Source: Paenibacillus elgii NBRC 100335
GTDB lineage: Bacteria; Bacillota; Bacilli; Paenibacillales; NBRC-103111
Assembly: GCF_004000865.1 (NCBI RefSeq)
Contig: NZ_BIMB01000028.1
Location: forward strand, 1 to 64,000
Length of the DNA stretch: 64,000 nucleotides
Reading direction: 5' to 3'
The first letter of the stretch is position 1, and each line of letters starts with the position of its first letter. The notes below the pieces were generated by a model. The model worked only from the letters and a program-made list of their open reading frames with translations. It was not told the DNA's origin and made no database searches. Below, in pieces: positions 42,826 to 51,764 of this stretch. A program made the position numbers and the translations under genes.

Positions 42826-43857
42826 TTATCCCGCCCCCGGCTGCTGCTTCGTTGTCTGGAATGCGGCATCGATCCGGCTTCGGAGCCCGCTCCAGAACTC
42901 GCCGATATTCCGCTTCGGATCGCCGACGATACTCTCGCCTTTTTTGCCGGGATGATAGATCACGTCCTTGTTCCGGTTGATCTCCTCCAGGTAATCCTGC
43001 ACAATCTGCGCCGTCTTCGTATCCGGGTGCTGCTTCACCAGCTGCTCGTAGCTGCGCTTGACCGCCGGAAGCAGCTTCATCGTGCTTTCATCGATGGCGT
43101 CGTACCGGTATCCGTGAATGTACTGCTCCATATAATCGACATACAGCGCTTTGACTTCGGTCCTCCGATGGCCGGAGGGATAGCTCGTCAAGTAGTTCTC
43201 CGCCCGCAGGATGCGATCCGCAAGCTCGCTGCGTCCGATCAGCAGACGGCCGTCGTCGAAAAACGTCTTGTTCGATTCCGCCGCCCGGATGCTGAGGTAA
43301 GCCTTAACATCGTCGGACGCGAAGGAAGCGTACGCTTTCTTCAAAGCCTCATAGTCGATTTTCCAATAAAAATCGCCTTCGCCGCTCATGTCCAGCGCGA
43401 GCTTCCCTTCGGTTTGCCGCAGGAGCCACTGCTTCAGCGTATCGTCGTTTTGGATTTTATTGAAATCGAGAGGAAACCCGAGCTCGCGCAGCTTCTCGGC
43501 CGTTCCCGGCTGCTCCAGCATCCGCTTGAAATTGCCGTTCACGCCTGGCAGCAACTGGTCGTAATACTGCTCAAGCCGCAGCAGCATCCTGTCCGCCGTC
43601 TTCACGTCGGCCTTCTGCAAGTTAACGTCCAGAAACGCCGTAATTTCCCGGGCTTCCTTCGCTCCCGAAGCAGTCTTGTCCAACTGCTTCAGCAAGTCCT
43701 TGCCGCGGACCGGTTCCGAATTGGGCGTCCCCGGCTGCGGAGAAGTCGTCTGCCCTTGCGGCTCCTTCACGGTCGACGAGTTGTCGCCGCTTCCGCACCC
43801 TGTCATCACCGTCACGACAAGCAGCGCCAGAACAGCCATCCTTCCAGCACGTTTCAT
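42826..43857 (-). CDS. Lipoprotein of unknown function
   Basis: A 343-residue lipoprotein: signal peptide with VMTGC lipobox (Cys21), then a Ser/Thr/Pro/Gln-rich linker (about 24-50) and a mainly helical domain (about 55-343). I do not recognise the domain; repeated short helical segments (LRLEQYYDQLLPGVNG, YVDYMEQYIHGYRYD) and Lys/Asp-rich surface are visible. The ATG at 43857 or 43860 follows GGTGGAG. Confidence 0.65.
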   Translation of the reverse strand: MKRAGRMAVLALLVVTVMTGCGSGDNSSTVKEPQGQTTSPQPGTPNSEPVRGKDLLKQLDKTASGAKEAREITAFLDVNLQKADVKTADRMLLRLEQYYDQLLPGVNGNFKRMLEQPGTAEKLRELGFPLDFNKIQNDDTLKQWLLRQTEGKLALDMSGEGDFYWKIDYEALKKAYASFASDDVKAYLSIRAAESNKTFFDDGRLLIGRSELADRILRAENYLTSYPSGHRRTEVKALYVDYMEQYIHGYRYDAIDESTMKLLPAVKRSYEQLVKQHPDTKTAQIVQDYLEEINRNKDVIYHPGKKGESIVGDPKRNIGEFWSGLRSRIDAAFQTTKQQPGAG

Positions 43858-43886
43858 CATCTGCACTCCACCTCATGTTGGTTTCT

Positions 43887-44080
43887 CTACGATTTCAAAT
43901 CATACACCGTGGTAAAGAAGTCTTCGCCGGACTTTCCGGCTACCCGCTCGGCGACCAGCTCGCGCAGATCGAACGGCTTGGTCATGTAATCGTCGGCTCC
44001 CAGCCTCGCCGCTTCAAGGCATATGCAATTGCGCTGACAATCGCTTGCTCGTCATCCGCCACAAGCACTCTGAAGTTCAT
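43887..44080 (-). pseudogene. Response regulator receiver with internal deletion
   Basis: A strong GGGAGGAGG site precedes ATG 44080 and a receiver start (MNFRVLVADDEQAIVSAIAY). The frame then breaks and resumes as LGADDYMTKPFDLRELVAER, the end of a receiver, then a short tail to TAG 43887-43889. The part carrying the phospho-acceptor Asp and the middle helices is gone and the two halves are out of frame. An OmpR-type regulator gene has lost its middle and its DNA-binding domain. Confidence 0.75.
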
Positions 44081-44109
44081 GCGCCGCCTCCTCCCGGGTC
44101 CGATTTTAC

Positions 44110-44149
44110 AAAAAAGAGAAGCCCGAACGACGCACAATCGGGCTCCTCT
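44110..44149 (-). terminator. Terminator of the AAA+ operon
   Basis: On the minus strand AGAGGAGCCCGA / TCGGGCTTCTCT followed by TTTTT. Confidence 0.8.
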
Positions 44150-44230
44150 TCCATACATGATGATTAGTACTTAAATGATAGCATTCCGGACTTCCACTTT
44201 CAACTTGTCTCGGGGTGCGCGACAAGCCGG

Positions 44231-45649
44231 TCAAATATGCTTCCCATGCTGGCGCAAGTACCGCTCGATATCGTTGTACATCCCGCCCTGATTGGCGTAT
44301 TTGACATAGTTTTTGGCCGTCCGCAGCCAGTCCAGCGTCGATGGCTGCACCTCCGCCAGCGCTTCCTCCATATCCCGCATCCGGACCGGACGCTCGACGC
44401 CGGTTTCGAGAATTTCCATCAGCACCCGCTCCACCGCACGCTCACATACGTTCGCGATGTCCGCGCCGGAGAAAAATTCCGTCGCCTTCGCCAGCTTGGC
44501 CGTGTCCAGCTTCTCGGCGTACCGCTCATGCATCTGCAACGCAAAAATATGCTCTCGCGCTTCCACATCGGGAGGCTCGACGAAGACCAGACGGTCGAAC
44601 CGGCCGGGCCGCTTCAGCGCATTGTCGACGTCCCACGGCATATTGGTCGCGCCGATGATCAGCAGGTGGTCCGTATCGCTGTCGATACCGTCCATCTCGT
44701 GCAGAAACGTATCGACCAAGCCTCTCGTGAGCGAGGACGATTTGGAGCGGTTGAAGCCGATGGCGTCGACTTCATCGAAAAACATGACGCTGGGCCGCTG
44801 CGCCCGCGCTTTATCGAACGCTTCCTTCAGATTGCGTTCGCTTATCCCGATATAGGGGTCCAAAATATCCGTAATGTGCACCGTAATAAACTTCGCCCGG
44901 CATTCTCCTGCGGTCGCCCGGGCCATGTACGTCTTTCCGCAGCCCGGAGGCCCGTACAGCAGCACGCCGCCGCCCGTCTTCTTCCGAAACTTGGAGAATA
45001 AGCCCTGGTTGAAAAACGGGCTGATGATCTTCATCTGGATCGTTTTTTTCAAGTCTTTGAGGCCCGCCACGTGCTCGAACATAATGACCGGAATGTCGGA
45101 CTTCCGCTCGGAAACCGGTTCCTTGCCGCCGGCCACCACCTGCAAGCCCGGGTGTACCTTCGGACGGAACGCCGTCACTTGCTTGCCCGGAACGCGGCGG
45201 ACATCCGCCTCGTCTTCATCCGGCCCGTCGTCCTCCGGCTTCCGCTCCCCGAACCGCTCGTCACGCCAGTCCGCACGCTCCTCAAAGCGGTCCCCATGCT
45301 CTGCGGCTTCCGGCCCCCGGCCGGAAAAGAGCTCCGTCACGGTGCCGCCGCCGGAAGTGTCCGGCCGGCCTTCGAGCCGGGACTCCGCCGGTGACGGGGT
45401 GCTTGCAGCGGCGTCCGCCGGAGCGCTTGCCGCCGCACTCTGCTGCAGCCGCGCCGTCACCTGGGACAATACGGCGACGATTTCGCCGCGCAGGGCACCG
45501 TCTTGGGCATACGTTAGGCCCTTGGAAAACGCCTGAATCGCATCGAGCCAGCGTTCCACGGCCTCGTATTCCTTGCCGAGCCAGAACCAGGTCTGCGCAT
45601 CCTCCGGCTGCTTTTGTGCCATTTGCTCCAGCCAATTGATCTTGTCCAT
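44231..45649 (-). CDS. AAA+ ATPase of the Cdc48/FtsH-like class with TPR-type N-terminus
   Basis: A 472-residue protein. A TPR-like N-terminus (about 1-70; WFWLGKEYEAVERWLDAIQAFSKGL-type repeat) is followed by a low-complexity Ala/Ser/Asp/Glu linker (about 70-190). The single AAA+ module (about 195-440) has Walker A GPPGCGKT, Walker B VMFFDEVDAIG and the second region of homology with arginine fingers in ALKRPGRFDR. It has no protease domain, so it is probably a remodelling ATPase. It is last in an operon with a TPR membrane protein and a four-helix membrane protein, suggesting a membrane-associated complex. Confidence 0.8.
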   Translation of the reverse strand: MDKINWLEQMAQKQPEDAQTWFWLGKEYEAVERWLDAIQAFSKGLTYAQDGALRGEIVAVLSQVTARLQQSAAASAPADAAASTPSPAESRLEGRPDTSGGGTVTELFSGRGPEAAEHGDRFEERADWRDERFGERKPEDDGPDEDEADVRRVPGKQVTAFRPKVHPGLQVVAGGKEPVSERKSDIPVIMFEHVAGLKDLKKTIQMKIISPFFNQGLFSKFRKKTGGGVLLYGPPGCGKTYMARATAGECRAKFITVHITDILDPYIGISERNLKEAFDKARAQRPSVMFFDEVDAIGFNRSKSSSLTRGLVDTFLHEMDGIDSDTDHLLIIGATNMPWDVDNALKRPGRFDRLVFVEPPDVEAREHIFALQMHERYAEKLDTAKLAKATEFFSGADIANVCERAVERVLMEILETGVERPVRMRDMEEALAEVQPSTLDWLRTAKNYVKYANQGGMYNDIERYLRQHGKHI

Positions 45650-45652
45650 ACG

Positions 45653-46528
45653 CTACCCTCGGATTCTCGTTAATAGTTTCGCCAGCGGCTTGGCCGTCCA
45701 CGAATAGATTAAGTAAGAAAAATATAGAACGAGCAGCACGATCGTCGCCTGCTCCCATCCGAGTGCCCGGGTCCCCAGCATCGCGCCGAGGCCGACGACG
45801 TAGACGACCATGGGGCCGCCGATTTTTTCGACCAGCCGCAGCGGGATGAGTATCGGATGCCGTCCCCAGTCCAGCTCCTCCAACAGCGCCGCAAGCTCCT
45901 TATTCGTCGGGTCGAGCAGGAACGCTTGCCGGAAATGGTCGCGGGCTTCCGTCAGACGGTCGCGGTACAGGGCATCCAGCCCGAGATGCACCTCGATGGC
46001 GATCTGATCGCCCGACACCTGTATCAGCCGCTCCAGCGAATGGATTTGCTGCAAACGGCTGTCCTTCGTCAGCGCGAACATATAGTGGGAACGCACCACG
46101 TAATCGTCCTCCGGGTCCAGCTCGAGCGCCTTCCGCATCAATTGGTCCGCCTTGTCGTGATGCCCCGTCTCCCTGAGGAGCATCGCATAAGACGCATGAA
46201 CCCGTGCGCTCTCGGGGTTATCACCGAGCGCATCCAGATACGCCCGCTCCGCCTCCACCCAGCGCTTCGTCTTGGTGTAGACGTCTCCGAGCCATTCGAA
46301 TACTGCTTCTTTATCGTAACCGAGCACCAGAGCTTCCTGCAGATGATCCTCCGCTTCGCGGTAGCGCTCCAGAGAATAGAAGCAGACGCCAAGATAAAAA
46401 TAATACCGCGCCTGGCCGGGATCGTCAGCCAGCCCTTCCTTCGCCAGCTCGATCACTTTGGCGTAGCGCCGCATGCCCAAATAATGGTCGATTTTCGAAT
46501 CCAACGCCCTGCTTGCTCTCTCGTCCAC
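45653..46528 (-). CDS. TPR-repeat membrane protein
   Basis: A 291-residue protein with about five tetratricopeptide repeats (about 10-215; for example ARYYFYLGVCFYSLERYREA and AVFEWLGDVYTKTKRWVEAE) and two C-terminal membrane helices (about 228-248 and 256-276). The GTG at 46528 has a G-rich site upstream and lies 20 bp after the preceding gene; longer frames run into that gene. Its stop is 3 bp from the AAA+ start, so the two proteins are very likely made together and may interact through their TPRs. Confidence 0.75.
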   Translation of the reverse strand: MDERASRALDSKIDHYLGMRRYAKVIELAKEGLADDPGQARYYFYLGVCFYSLERYREAEDHLQEALVLGYDKEAVFEWLGDVYTKTKRWVEAERAYLDALGDNPESARVHASYAMLLRETGHHDKADQLMRKALELDPEDDYVVRSHYMFALTKDSRLQQIHSLERLIQVSGDQIAIEVHLGLDALYRDRLTEARDHFRQAFLLDPTNKELAALLEELDWGRHPILIPLRLVEKIGGPMVVYVVGLGAMLGTRALGWEQATIVLLVLYFSYLIYSWTAKPLAKLLTRIRG

Positions 46529-46548
46529 GAAACCGCAGCCCCCCAGCC

Positions 46549-46995
46549 TTAAAGTGCGATCAACAGCACGATCGAAACGATTTCGATCCCGGCGGAAATC
46601 AGGCACCATATGATCCCGCTTTTCTTGAGCGGCTCGTTCTCGCCGACGGTCAGCATATGCTGCCGGTACGGCTGGCGGAGCGCCAAATAGTACCCACCGA
46701 ACAGCAGCAGCTCCGCGGCCCGGGCAATATATTTTACATAAACGCGCTCCAGCTCGATCATGTGATGAAAATAAGCGTAGTAGAAGCCCATTTTGCCAAG
46801 ATACAGCAGGGCCGCCACGAGGATGAAGCCCCTTAAGACGTTCGGATTCACATGCAGCCAGCGGCCGGTCCGGTTCGCCAGCACGGTAAGCGCAATGACG
46901 CCTCCGAAAAACGCGACATAGAATAAATTGCCGATATCGTAGGATTTGGTACGGCGTATCGTTTCCTGCGACAAGCTGGCTTCGTACAAACTCAC
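46549..46995 (-). CDS. Four-helix membrane protein of the AAA+ operon
   Basis: A protein of about 148 residues with four predicted membrane helices (about 22-42, 52-72, 85-105 and 122-145) and no domain that I recognise. The GTG at 46995 lies 9 nt after GGGGG; the in-frame ATG at 47010 is an alternative. It opens the three-gene operon with the TPR and AAA+ proteins. Confidence 0.65.
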   Translation of the reverse strand: MSLYEASLSQETIRRTKSYDIGNLFYVAFFGGVIALTVLANRTGRWLHVNPNVLRGFILVAALLYLGKMGFYYAYFHHMIELERVYVKYIARAAELLLFGGYYLALRQPYRQHMLTVGENEPLKKSGIIWCLISAGIEIVSIVLLIAL

Positions 46996-47102
46996 TTTTA
47001 ATGCCCCCATCGTTCGAACTTGGTCAGGTTATGTTTCTCTTACCAATATCGGCTGGCGGCTTACAAAAATTTACCCAAATTTCAGGGGCTGGCCTCCTGC
47101 GC

Positions 47103-48275
47103 TTACTCCGCTAACGCACGTGCCGCCAGCCGCTGCAGCGCAACATCGTCCATCGGCGGATTGTGCAGCCCGGCGCGGACGTCGCGGTACATCCGCTCCA
47201 GCGGCAGCTTGCGGGACAAGCTCGCGCCGCCCACGATGCGCATCGCGGCATCGACGATCCGGATCGCATGGTTCGTCGCGACGTACTTGACCAGCCCGAG
47301 CTCCGGCTTCAGCGCAGGCCGTCCGGCCTCATCCCGGTCCCACCGGTCGGCCATCGCATACAGCAGCGTGCGGGCTGTGATCAGGTCCGCCTCCATCTGG
47401 CCGACCTGTTGGCGGATATGGGGAAGCTCCGCGATCGGTCCGGGCAAGCTGTTCGGCCGGTAATCCCGGGCAAAGCCGATCGCAAAATCCCTTGCCGCAT
47501 GAGCGATGCCAATATAGCATGCGGGAATGTTCAGCAGCCAGCCGTCGCCGTCGTCGACACGCGGCCAGCCCGAGTCCGATCGGCCAAGCAGCTCATCCTC
47601 CGGCACGAAAGCATGCTCCAGCACGAGGTCGTGACTGCCTGTTGCCCGCATGCCGAGCGTATCCCACGTCTCTTCCACCCGGATGCCGGGACCCCGCCGG
47701 ACGAAAAAGACGCCAGTCGCGTCCTCCCCTTCGATTCCGGCCGTTGCCGTAAAATGGTTCAGCACCGGGCTCAAGGTGCTGTAGGTTTTGCGTCCGCTCA
47801 GCAGCCAGCCGCCTTCGGTCCGGACCGCCGTCGTCTGCGGCTTCCCGCCCCGGCTCGGACTGCCGGTCGCCGGCTCCGTCCCGAAGTGGTTGATCATCGC
47901 TCCCTCGCGCACCACCTCGCCGCAAAATCGGGCGAACAAGGCTTCCGGCCACGACCGGGTGCAGCGGAAATGAAGCATCTGCCCGACATGCCAGCCGACC
48001 GCCAGCGCCGTCGAACCGTCACCGCGTGCCAATCGTTCTTGGGCCAGCACGAGCTCGTAGAGCGAAATTCCGTCGCCCCCGTACTCCTGCGGCACGGTTA
48101 ACCGCAGGTAGCCGCTTTCCCGAAGATCGGCGAAATTATCAAACGGGAAGCTCCCTTCCCGGTCATACTCCGGCGCCCGCTGCGCGAAGCGTGCCGCCAA
48201 TCGGTCCGCCAACGCGGCAAGTTCAGCCTCACGCTCGCTGCGGATGAACATATCCGACGGTTGATTTGGGTTCAT
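47103..48275 (-). CDS. Acyl-CoA dehydrogenase-family flavoprotein
   Basis: A 390-residue protein with the three-part acyl-CoA dehydrogenase fold: helical N-terminus (about 10-125), beta domain (about 130-230; [14 protein letters not shown] and [13 protein letters not shown]) and helical C-terminus (ending [24 protein letters not shown]). The catalytic Glu of short-chain enzymes is not evident, and the sequence resembles the DszC/SfnB/YdbM branch of flavin-dependent monooxygenases or dehydrogenases. The substrate is unknown. The ATG at 48275 follows AGGGGTG. Confidence 0.82.
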   Translation of the reverse strand: MNPNQPSDMFIRSEREAELAALADRLAARFAQRAPEYDREGSFPFDNFADLRESGYLRLTVPQEYGGDGISLYELVLAQERLARGDGSTALAVGWHVGQMLHFRCTRSWPEALFARFCGEVVREGAMINHFGTEPATGSPSRGGKPQTTAVRTEGGWLLSGRKTYSTLSPVLNHFTATAGIEGEDATGVFFVRRGPGIRVEETWDTLGMRATGSHDLVLEHAFVPEDELLGRSDSGWPRVDDGDGWLLNIPACYIGIAHAARDFAIGFARDYRPNSLPGPIAELPHIRQQVGQMEADLITARTLLYAMADRWDRDEAGRPALKPELGLVKYVATNHAIRIVDAAMRIVGGASLSRKLPLERMYRDVRAGLHNPPMDDVALQRLAARALAE

Positions 48276-48419
48276 CTGATGCACACCCCTTTTTACTATT
48301 ATTCATATAAGAATAATATGTTTTGAACCAGGTTAGCCTACGACGAATTTTCCGAACATGTCAACCCGGCTTCTATTTTCAATTATATTATGGATTCATT
48401 TGGATGGCATAGCCGCGCG

Positions 48420-49364
48420 TTAAACTTTCTTGCCTGCATACGAGGAACGAGACGATTGCCATCCTTTGCGAGTACCGGACGCAAGGAGCGCATAGCCGAA
48501 GATGCCCGCGACGACGAGCAGCACGCCGATGCCGTGACGCCAAGTCACCTGCTCTTGCAGAATGAAGAACGACAATACGATCGAAGTGACGGGAATGACC
48601 GCCGTGAACAGCCCGGAGACCGATCCCGGAACCTTCTTCATTCCAGCGTACCACAGGATGTACCCCAGCACGGTCACGACGACCGCATAATATACAATGT
48701 ACGACCACTCGCCGGCGGTCAGATGAAGCCCTTCCATCCGTACGACATCGTAAACCGCAAGCGGCAGAAACCACAAAAACCCGAGCGTGCACGAGATCGC
48801 CGACAGAAGAACCGGACTGTATTTCCCGGTGAGCCCCTTGCCGATGACCGTAAATAACGCTTCGCTCGCTACGGCGAGGAGGATCAGCAGATTGCCGATC
48901 CAGGCAGCCCCCGTCCCCGCCTCCGTCCCGACCGGTTCACCGATGTGCAGAACCACCACCCCGAGGACAGCGGCGGCGACGCCAAGCATGACCGGCGGCG
49001 TCAATCGTTCCTTAAGCAGGAGCGCCGAGAGCAAGGCGACGAATACCGGAGTCGTGCTGGTAATGACGCCGCTTTCCGCAGCACCGGTATATTGCAGACC
49101 GTACAGCAGGCAGACCGAGAACAGAAACGACCCGCAGAACGACATAAGCAGCATCCGGTATACTTCGCTTTTGACCCATACGGGCTTATTTCCGTCCAAA
49201 ATAAACCATAAGGCGATCAACAGGGCGGCGGCGATCCCGAAACGGAGAGCGGAAGCGACGAATACGGGGACGGATTGAACGAGCAGCTTTCCGGCGACGA
49301 CCGAGCTTCCCACGGTCATCATCGATAAGGTCATGGCGGCATAAGCCGCCCAAGGCTTGGACAT
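48420..49364 (-). CDS. EamA-family (DMT) transporter
   Basis: A 314-residue protein with ten helices in two EamA repeats (about 8-140 and 155-290). ASALRFGIAAALLIAL, YTGAAESGVITSTTPVFVALLSA (shown in parts) and PGSVSGLFTAVIPVTSIVLS mark the repeat ends. It probably exports a small metabolite. The ATG follows AAGGAGGAACTCGTCC. Confidence 0.85.
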   Translation of the reverse strand: MSKPWAAYAAMTLSMMTVGSSVVAGKLLVQSVPVFVASALRFGIAAALLIALWFILDGNKPVWVKSEVYRMLLMSFCGSFLFSVCLLYGLQYTGAAESGVITSTTPVFVALLSALLLKERLTPPVMLGVAAAVLGVVVLHIGEPVGTEAGTGAAWIGNLLILLAVASEALFTVIGKGLTGKYSPVLLSAISCTLGFLWFLPLAVYDVVRMEGLHLTAGEWSYIVYYAVVVTVLGYILWYAGMKKVPGSVSGLFTAVIPVTSIVLSFFILQEQVTWRHGIGVLLVVAGIFGYALLASGTRKGWQSSRSSYAGKKV

Positions 49365-49551
49365 GGACGAGTTCCTCCTTCTGGTTCACGTGCGGATACT
49401 ATACCATGCCCTACCCGCTGCGGTTAGAGCCACTGAGCCCCGAATCGGAGGGTACCACTGCGGCCCGCCCGGCGAAAAGTCCCTGTTTTCGTCCGAGAAC
49501 GGACGAAAGGCCGCCCCGTGGCAAATCTGCTTGCCGGGATGGCCTCTTCGC

Positions 49552-50019
49552 TTATGCGCCATTTTTTTCTCTAACAAAGGTAATGAAGTCCACATTCACA
49601 GGCTCCGTGTCGGTCGCTCTGAGCAAGGCGTTGATTTGGCCGCGGTGATACTGTCCATGCAGAGCCACGTGAGTCAAAATATCCCCGACCGAAGTGTCGA
49701 ACACTTTGCCGGACTGATTGGTGTAACGGAGAACGCGGTCCCACTCGGCAGCGGTCAGGCCCGCCAAATAAGCGGTGTAATCTTCGTGATTCCTCTCGGC
49801 CATCCGGCCGCAGAAGTCCAGATCGGCTTCGGGCCAGACCGTCAGCGCCGAACTGTCCTTGCCCTGCAGCCGGGTCAGCCAAATCCGCTCCGCCTGCAAG
49901 ATATGGGCGAAAAGCCCAACCGCCTTCGGATGGCTGCCGGTCTCCCCGCTTCTCAATCGTTCCAAGATCCGAAGGTTGGCCCAGTTCAAATGCTCGAACA
50001 GCTTTGGAGTGTTTTGCAT
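49552..50019 (-). CDS. DinB-family putative metal-dependent enzyme
   Basis: A 155-residue four-helix-bundle protein of the DinB/YfiT class. The metal ligands are expected among His in LFEHLNWANLR, in AHILQAERIWL and in DILTHVALHGQYHRGQIN (H-x3-H-x3-H). Such enzymes often act as thiol-dependent transferases in bacillithiol-producing bacteria. The ATG at 50019 follows GAGGTGG; a GTG at 50028 overlaps that site. Confidence 0.85.
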   Translation of the reverse strand: MQNTPKLFEHLNWANLRILERLRSGETGSHPKAVGLFAHILQAERIWLTRLQGKDSSALTVWPEADLDFCGRMAERNHEDYTAYLAGLTAAEWDRVLRYTNQSGKVFDTSVGDILTHVALHGQYHRGQINALLRATDTEPVNVDFITFVREKNGA

Positions 50020-50067
50020 AAGTCCCACCTCTTATTCGAAATTAGAGTTCCTGCCCTGCCGACCCGC

Positions 50068-51537
50068 TCAATGCGCGGTAACTGGCTGCGGGGCTTCCTT
50101 GCGCGCCGGGTACGGATAAGGCTCCGGCGGCTTGCCATAAATCGTTTGCGAAGGGAATTTGTCCAGCGTGATCACATACGGATGATTGTACACGGTCCGC
50201 AGATGCTGCTCGGCGTTGACCTTCCCGTCCATCAGAAATTTGCCGTTCCACGTGTTGAAATACATCCAGCCGACCTTATTTTTTTTGAGCTGCCGGGGGT
50301 CCGGGATCGGGCCGTTCTCCAGATAGGCGACCAGCTTTTTGCCGCCGGTCATGTTTACGAGCGTATCGTACACGCTGAGCAGCGGGCTGTAATCCCCGTC
50401 CCTGATATACCGGTCCACCCCGATAATGTCGACCTTGTCGTCGCCGGGGTACCAATCCTTCGAATGGATCGTATCGGACGTCGTCCATACCCAAATCAGG
50501 TTATCCAGCCCATGGTAGCCGGTAAACCGGTCAAACATCAGATTGTACAGCCGCTTCGCGGTTTCCGGCCCCTTGGCTCCCCACCAGAACCAGCCTCCCT
50601 CCGCCTCATGCAGCGGGCGCCAGACGACCGGGATGCCCGCCTGCTTGAAGCGGAGTAGCTTCTCCGCCATCTCGTCGAGGTCCCGGAGCAGCATGCGGTT
50701 CTCTTCCGTGCCAGGGGTCACGGCTTTCGCCACGTCGAAGGTCGTCTTGGAAGCGAAAAACTCATGTCCCCCCATCGGCGCCGGCCAATGCCATTCCACG
50801 GAAACGATCCCGCCGTACTTCGCCCACTCCAGCGCATTGTCACCAAAATCCGTCGCGGTGAACCCGGCCATGGCCGGCAGCTTCCCCGTGATGCGGTAAA
50901 TATAGTTCAGCTCCTCGGAGGAGGTGCGCTGCTGGCCGGACAATATGTTTTTCCCGTAGCGGGATGTCATGTAGTCCATCAAAGCCTGCGCTTCGCGCGA
51001 GGGCTGCGGCGTAGCAAGCTTTGGCGTTACCTTGGGGATCGCGGGCCGCGGCTGCATCGCTCCGAGCCGGATGTAATCGACGTCGAAGTAGCCCCAGTAG
51101 GTGGAAATACGGATCTCATTCTCGCCTTCCTCCAGCTGCACTTGACCGAAATCGATTTCCGTAAACGCTTCCGTCTGCGGAAACAGCTTCTCCCCCGCCG
51201 TGCTGCCGTTCACTTCCACATAGTTCGTCTTATCGCCGAACGGCGACGCGTATCCGATCTTGAGCGGGTAGAACCCGTCCGCCTCCACGTTCACCGTAAA
51301 CCGCACGGCTTCCCCGGCGTGCTCGAAGCCCGTAACATAGCCCGTCCCCGAGAACCCGGGCCGCGTGGCGGCTATGACCGTCCCCTCCGTCCGGGCGTCC
51401 TCCGCCTCGTACAGCATGTCGGGAGACGCCGCGGCTGCGGCCCCGCTTTCTTTGCCGGCTGCGCCATACCACAAGCTCAGCGCCAGCACGGCGGCGATAC
51501 TGATTTTGCCCGCACACGGAATTGCCGTCCATCGCAT
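50068..51537 (-). CDS. Secreted GH26 beta-mannanase with CBM35-like module
   Basis: A 489-residue secreted glycoside hydrolase. Signal peptide about 1-37, a carbohydrate-binding beta-sandwich (about 40-160; YEAEDA at the start and DVDYIRLG at the end are typical of CBM6/35) and a GH26 catalytic domain (about 180-475). The acid/base is Glu311 in WRPLHEAEGGWFWWG and the nucleophile Glu407 in VAYLENGP. It would hydrolyse beta-1,4-mannan outside the cell. The ATG at 51537 follows AGGAGGGG. Confidence 0.88.
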   Translation of the reverse strand: MRWTAIPCAGKISIAAVLALSLWYGAAGKESGAAAAASPDMLYEAEDARTEGTVIAATRPGFSGTGYVTGFEHAGEAVRFTVNVEADGFYPLKIGYASPFGDKTNYVEVNGSTAGEKLFPQTEAFTEIDFGQVQLEEGENEIRISTYWGYFDVDYIRLGAMQPRPAIPKVTPKLATPQPSREAQALMDYMTSRYGKNILSGQQRTSSEELNYIYRITGKLPAMAGFTATDFGDNALEWAKYGGIVSVEWHWPAPMGGHEFFASKTTFDVAKAVTPGTEENRMLLRDLDEMAEKLLRFKQAGIPVVWRPLHEAEGGWFWWGAKGPETAKRLYNLMFDRFTGYHGLDNLIWVWTTSDTIHSKDWYPGDDKVDIIGVDRYIRDGDYSPLLSVYDTLVNMTGGKKLVAYLENGPIPDPRQLKKNKVGWMYFNTWNGKFLMDGKVNAEQHLRTVYNHPYVITLDKFPSQTIYGKPPEPYPYPARKEAPQPVTAH

Positions 51538-51764
51538 CTGGGACCCCTCCTGAACTTTCCATACTAAGAGCTTAGCTTGGAAAAAGTCGGAGCGCAACGA
51601 AAAAGATAATCGTTTCAATTCTAAAGTTTCATTAATTTTTTATTTACTGCACGCATGGCTATCATTTTGTTTCCTGGCAACACCGATATAATAACCAGAT
51701 GCTTTCGGCCACTGCCGCAAGACAACATACATTGGACTCAAACTTACAACCGGGAGGAACTTGC

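Noticed and set aside
51619..51764. Possible c-di-GMP riboswitch before the chemotaxis receptor
   Set aside because: A GGCAACACCG stretch caught the eye, but the paired elements and tetraloop-receptor sequence of GEMM riboswitches are absent.
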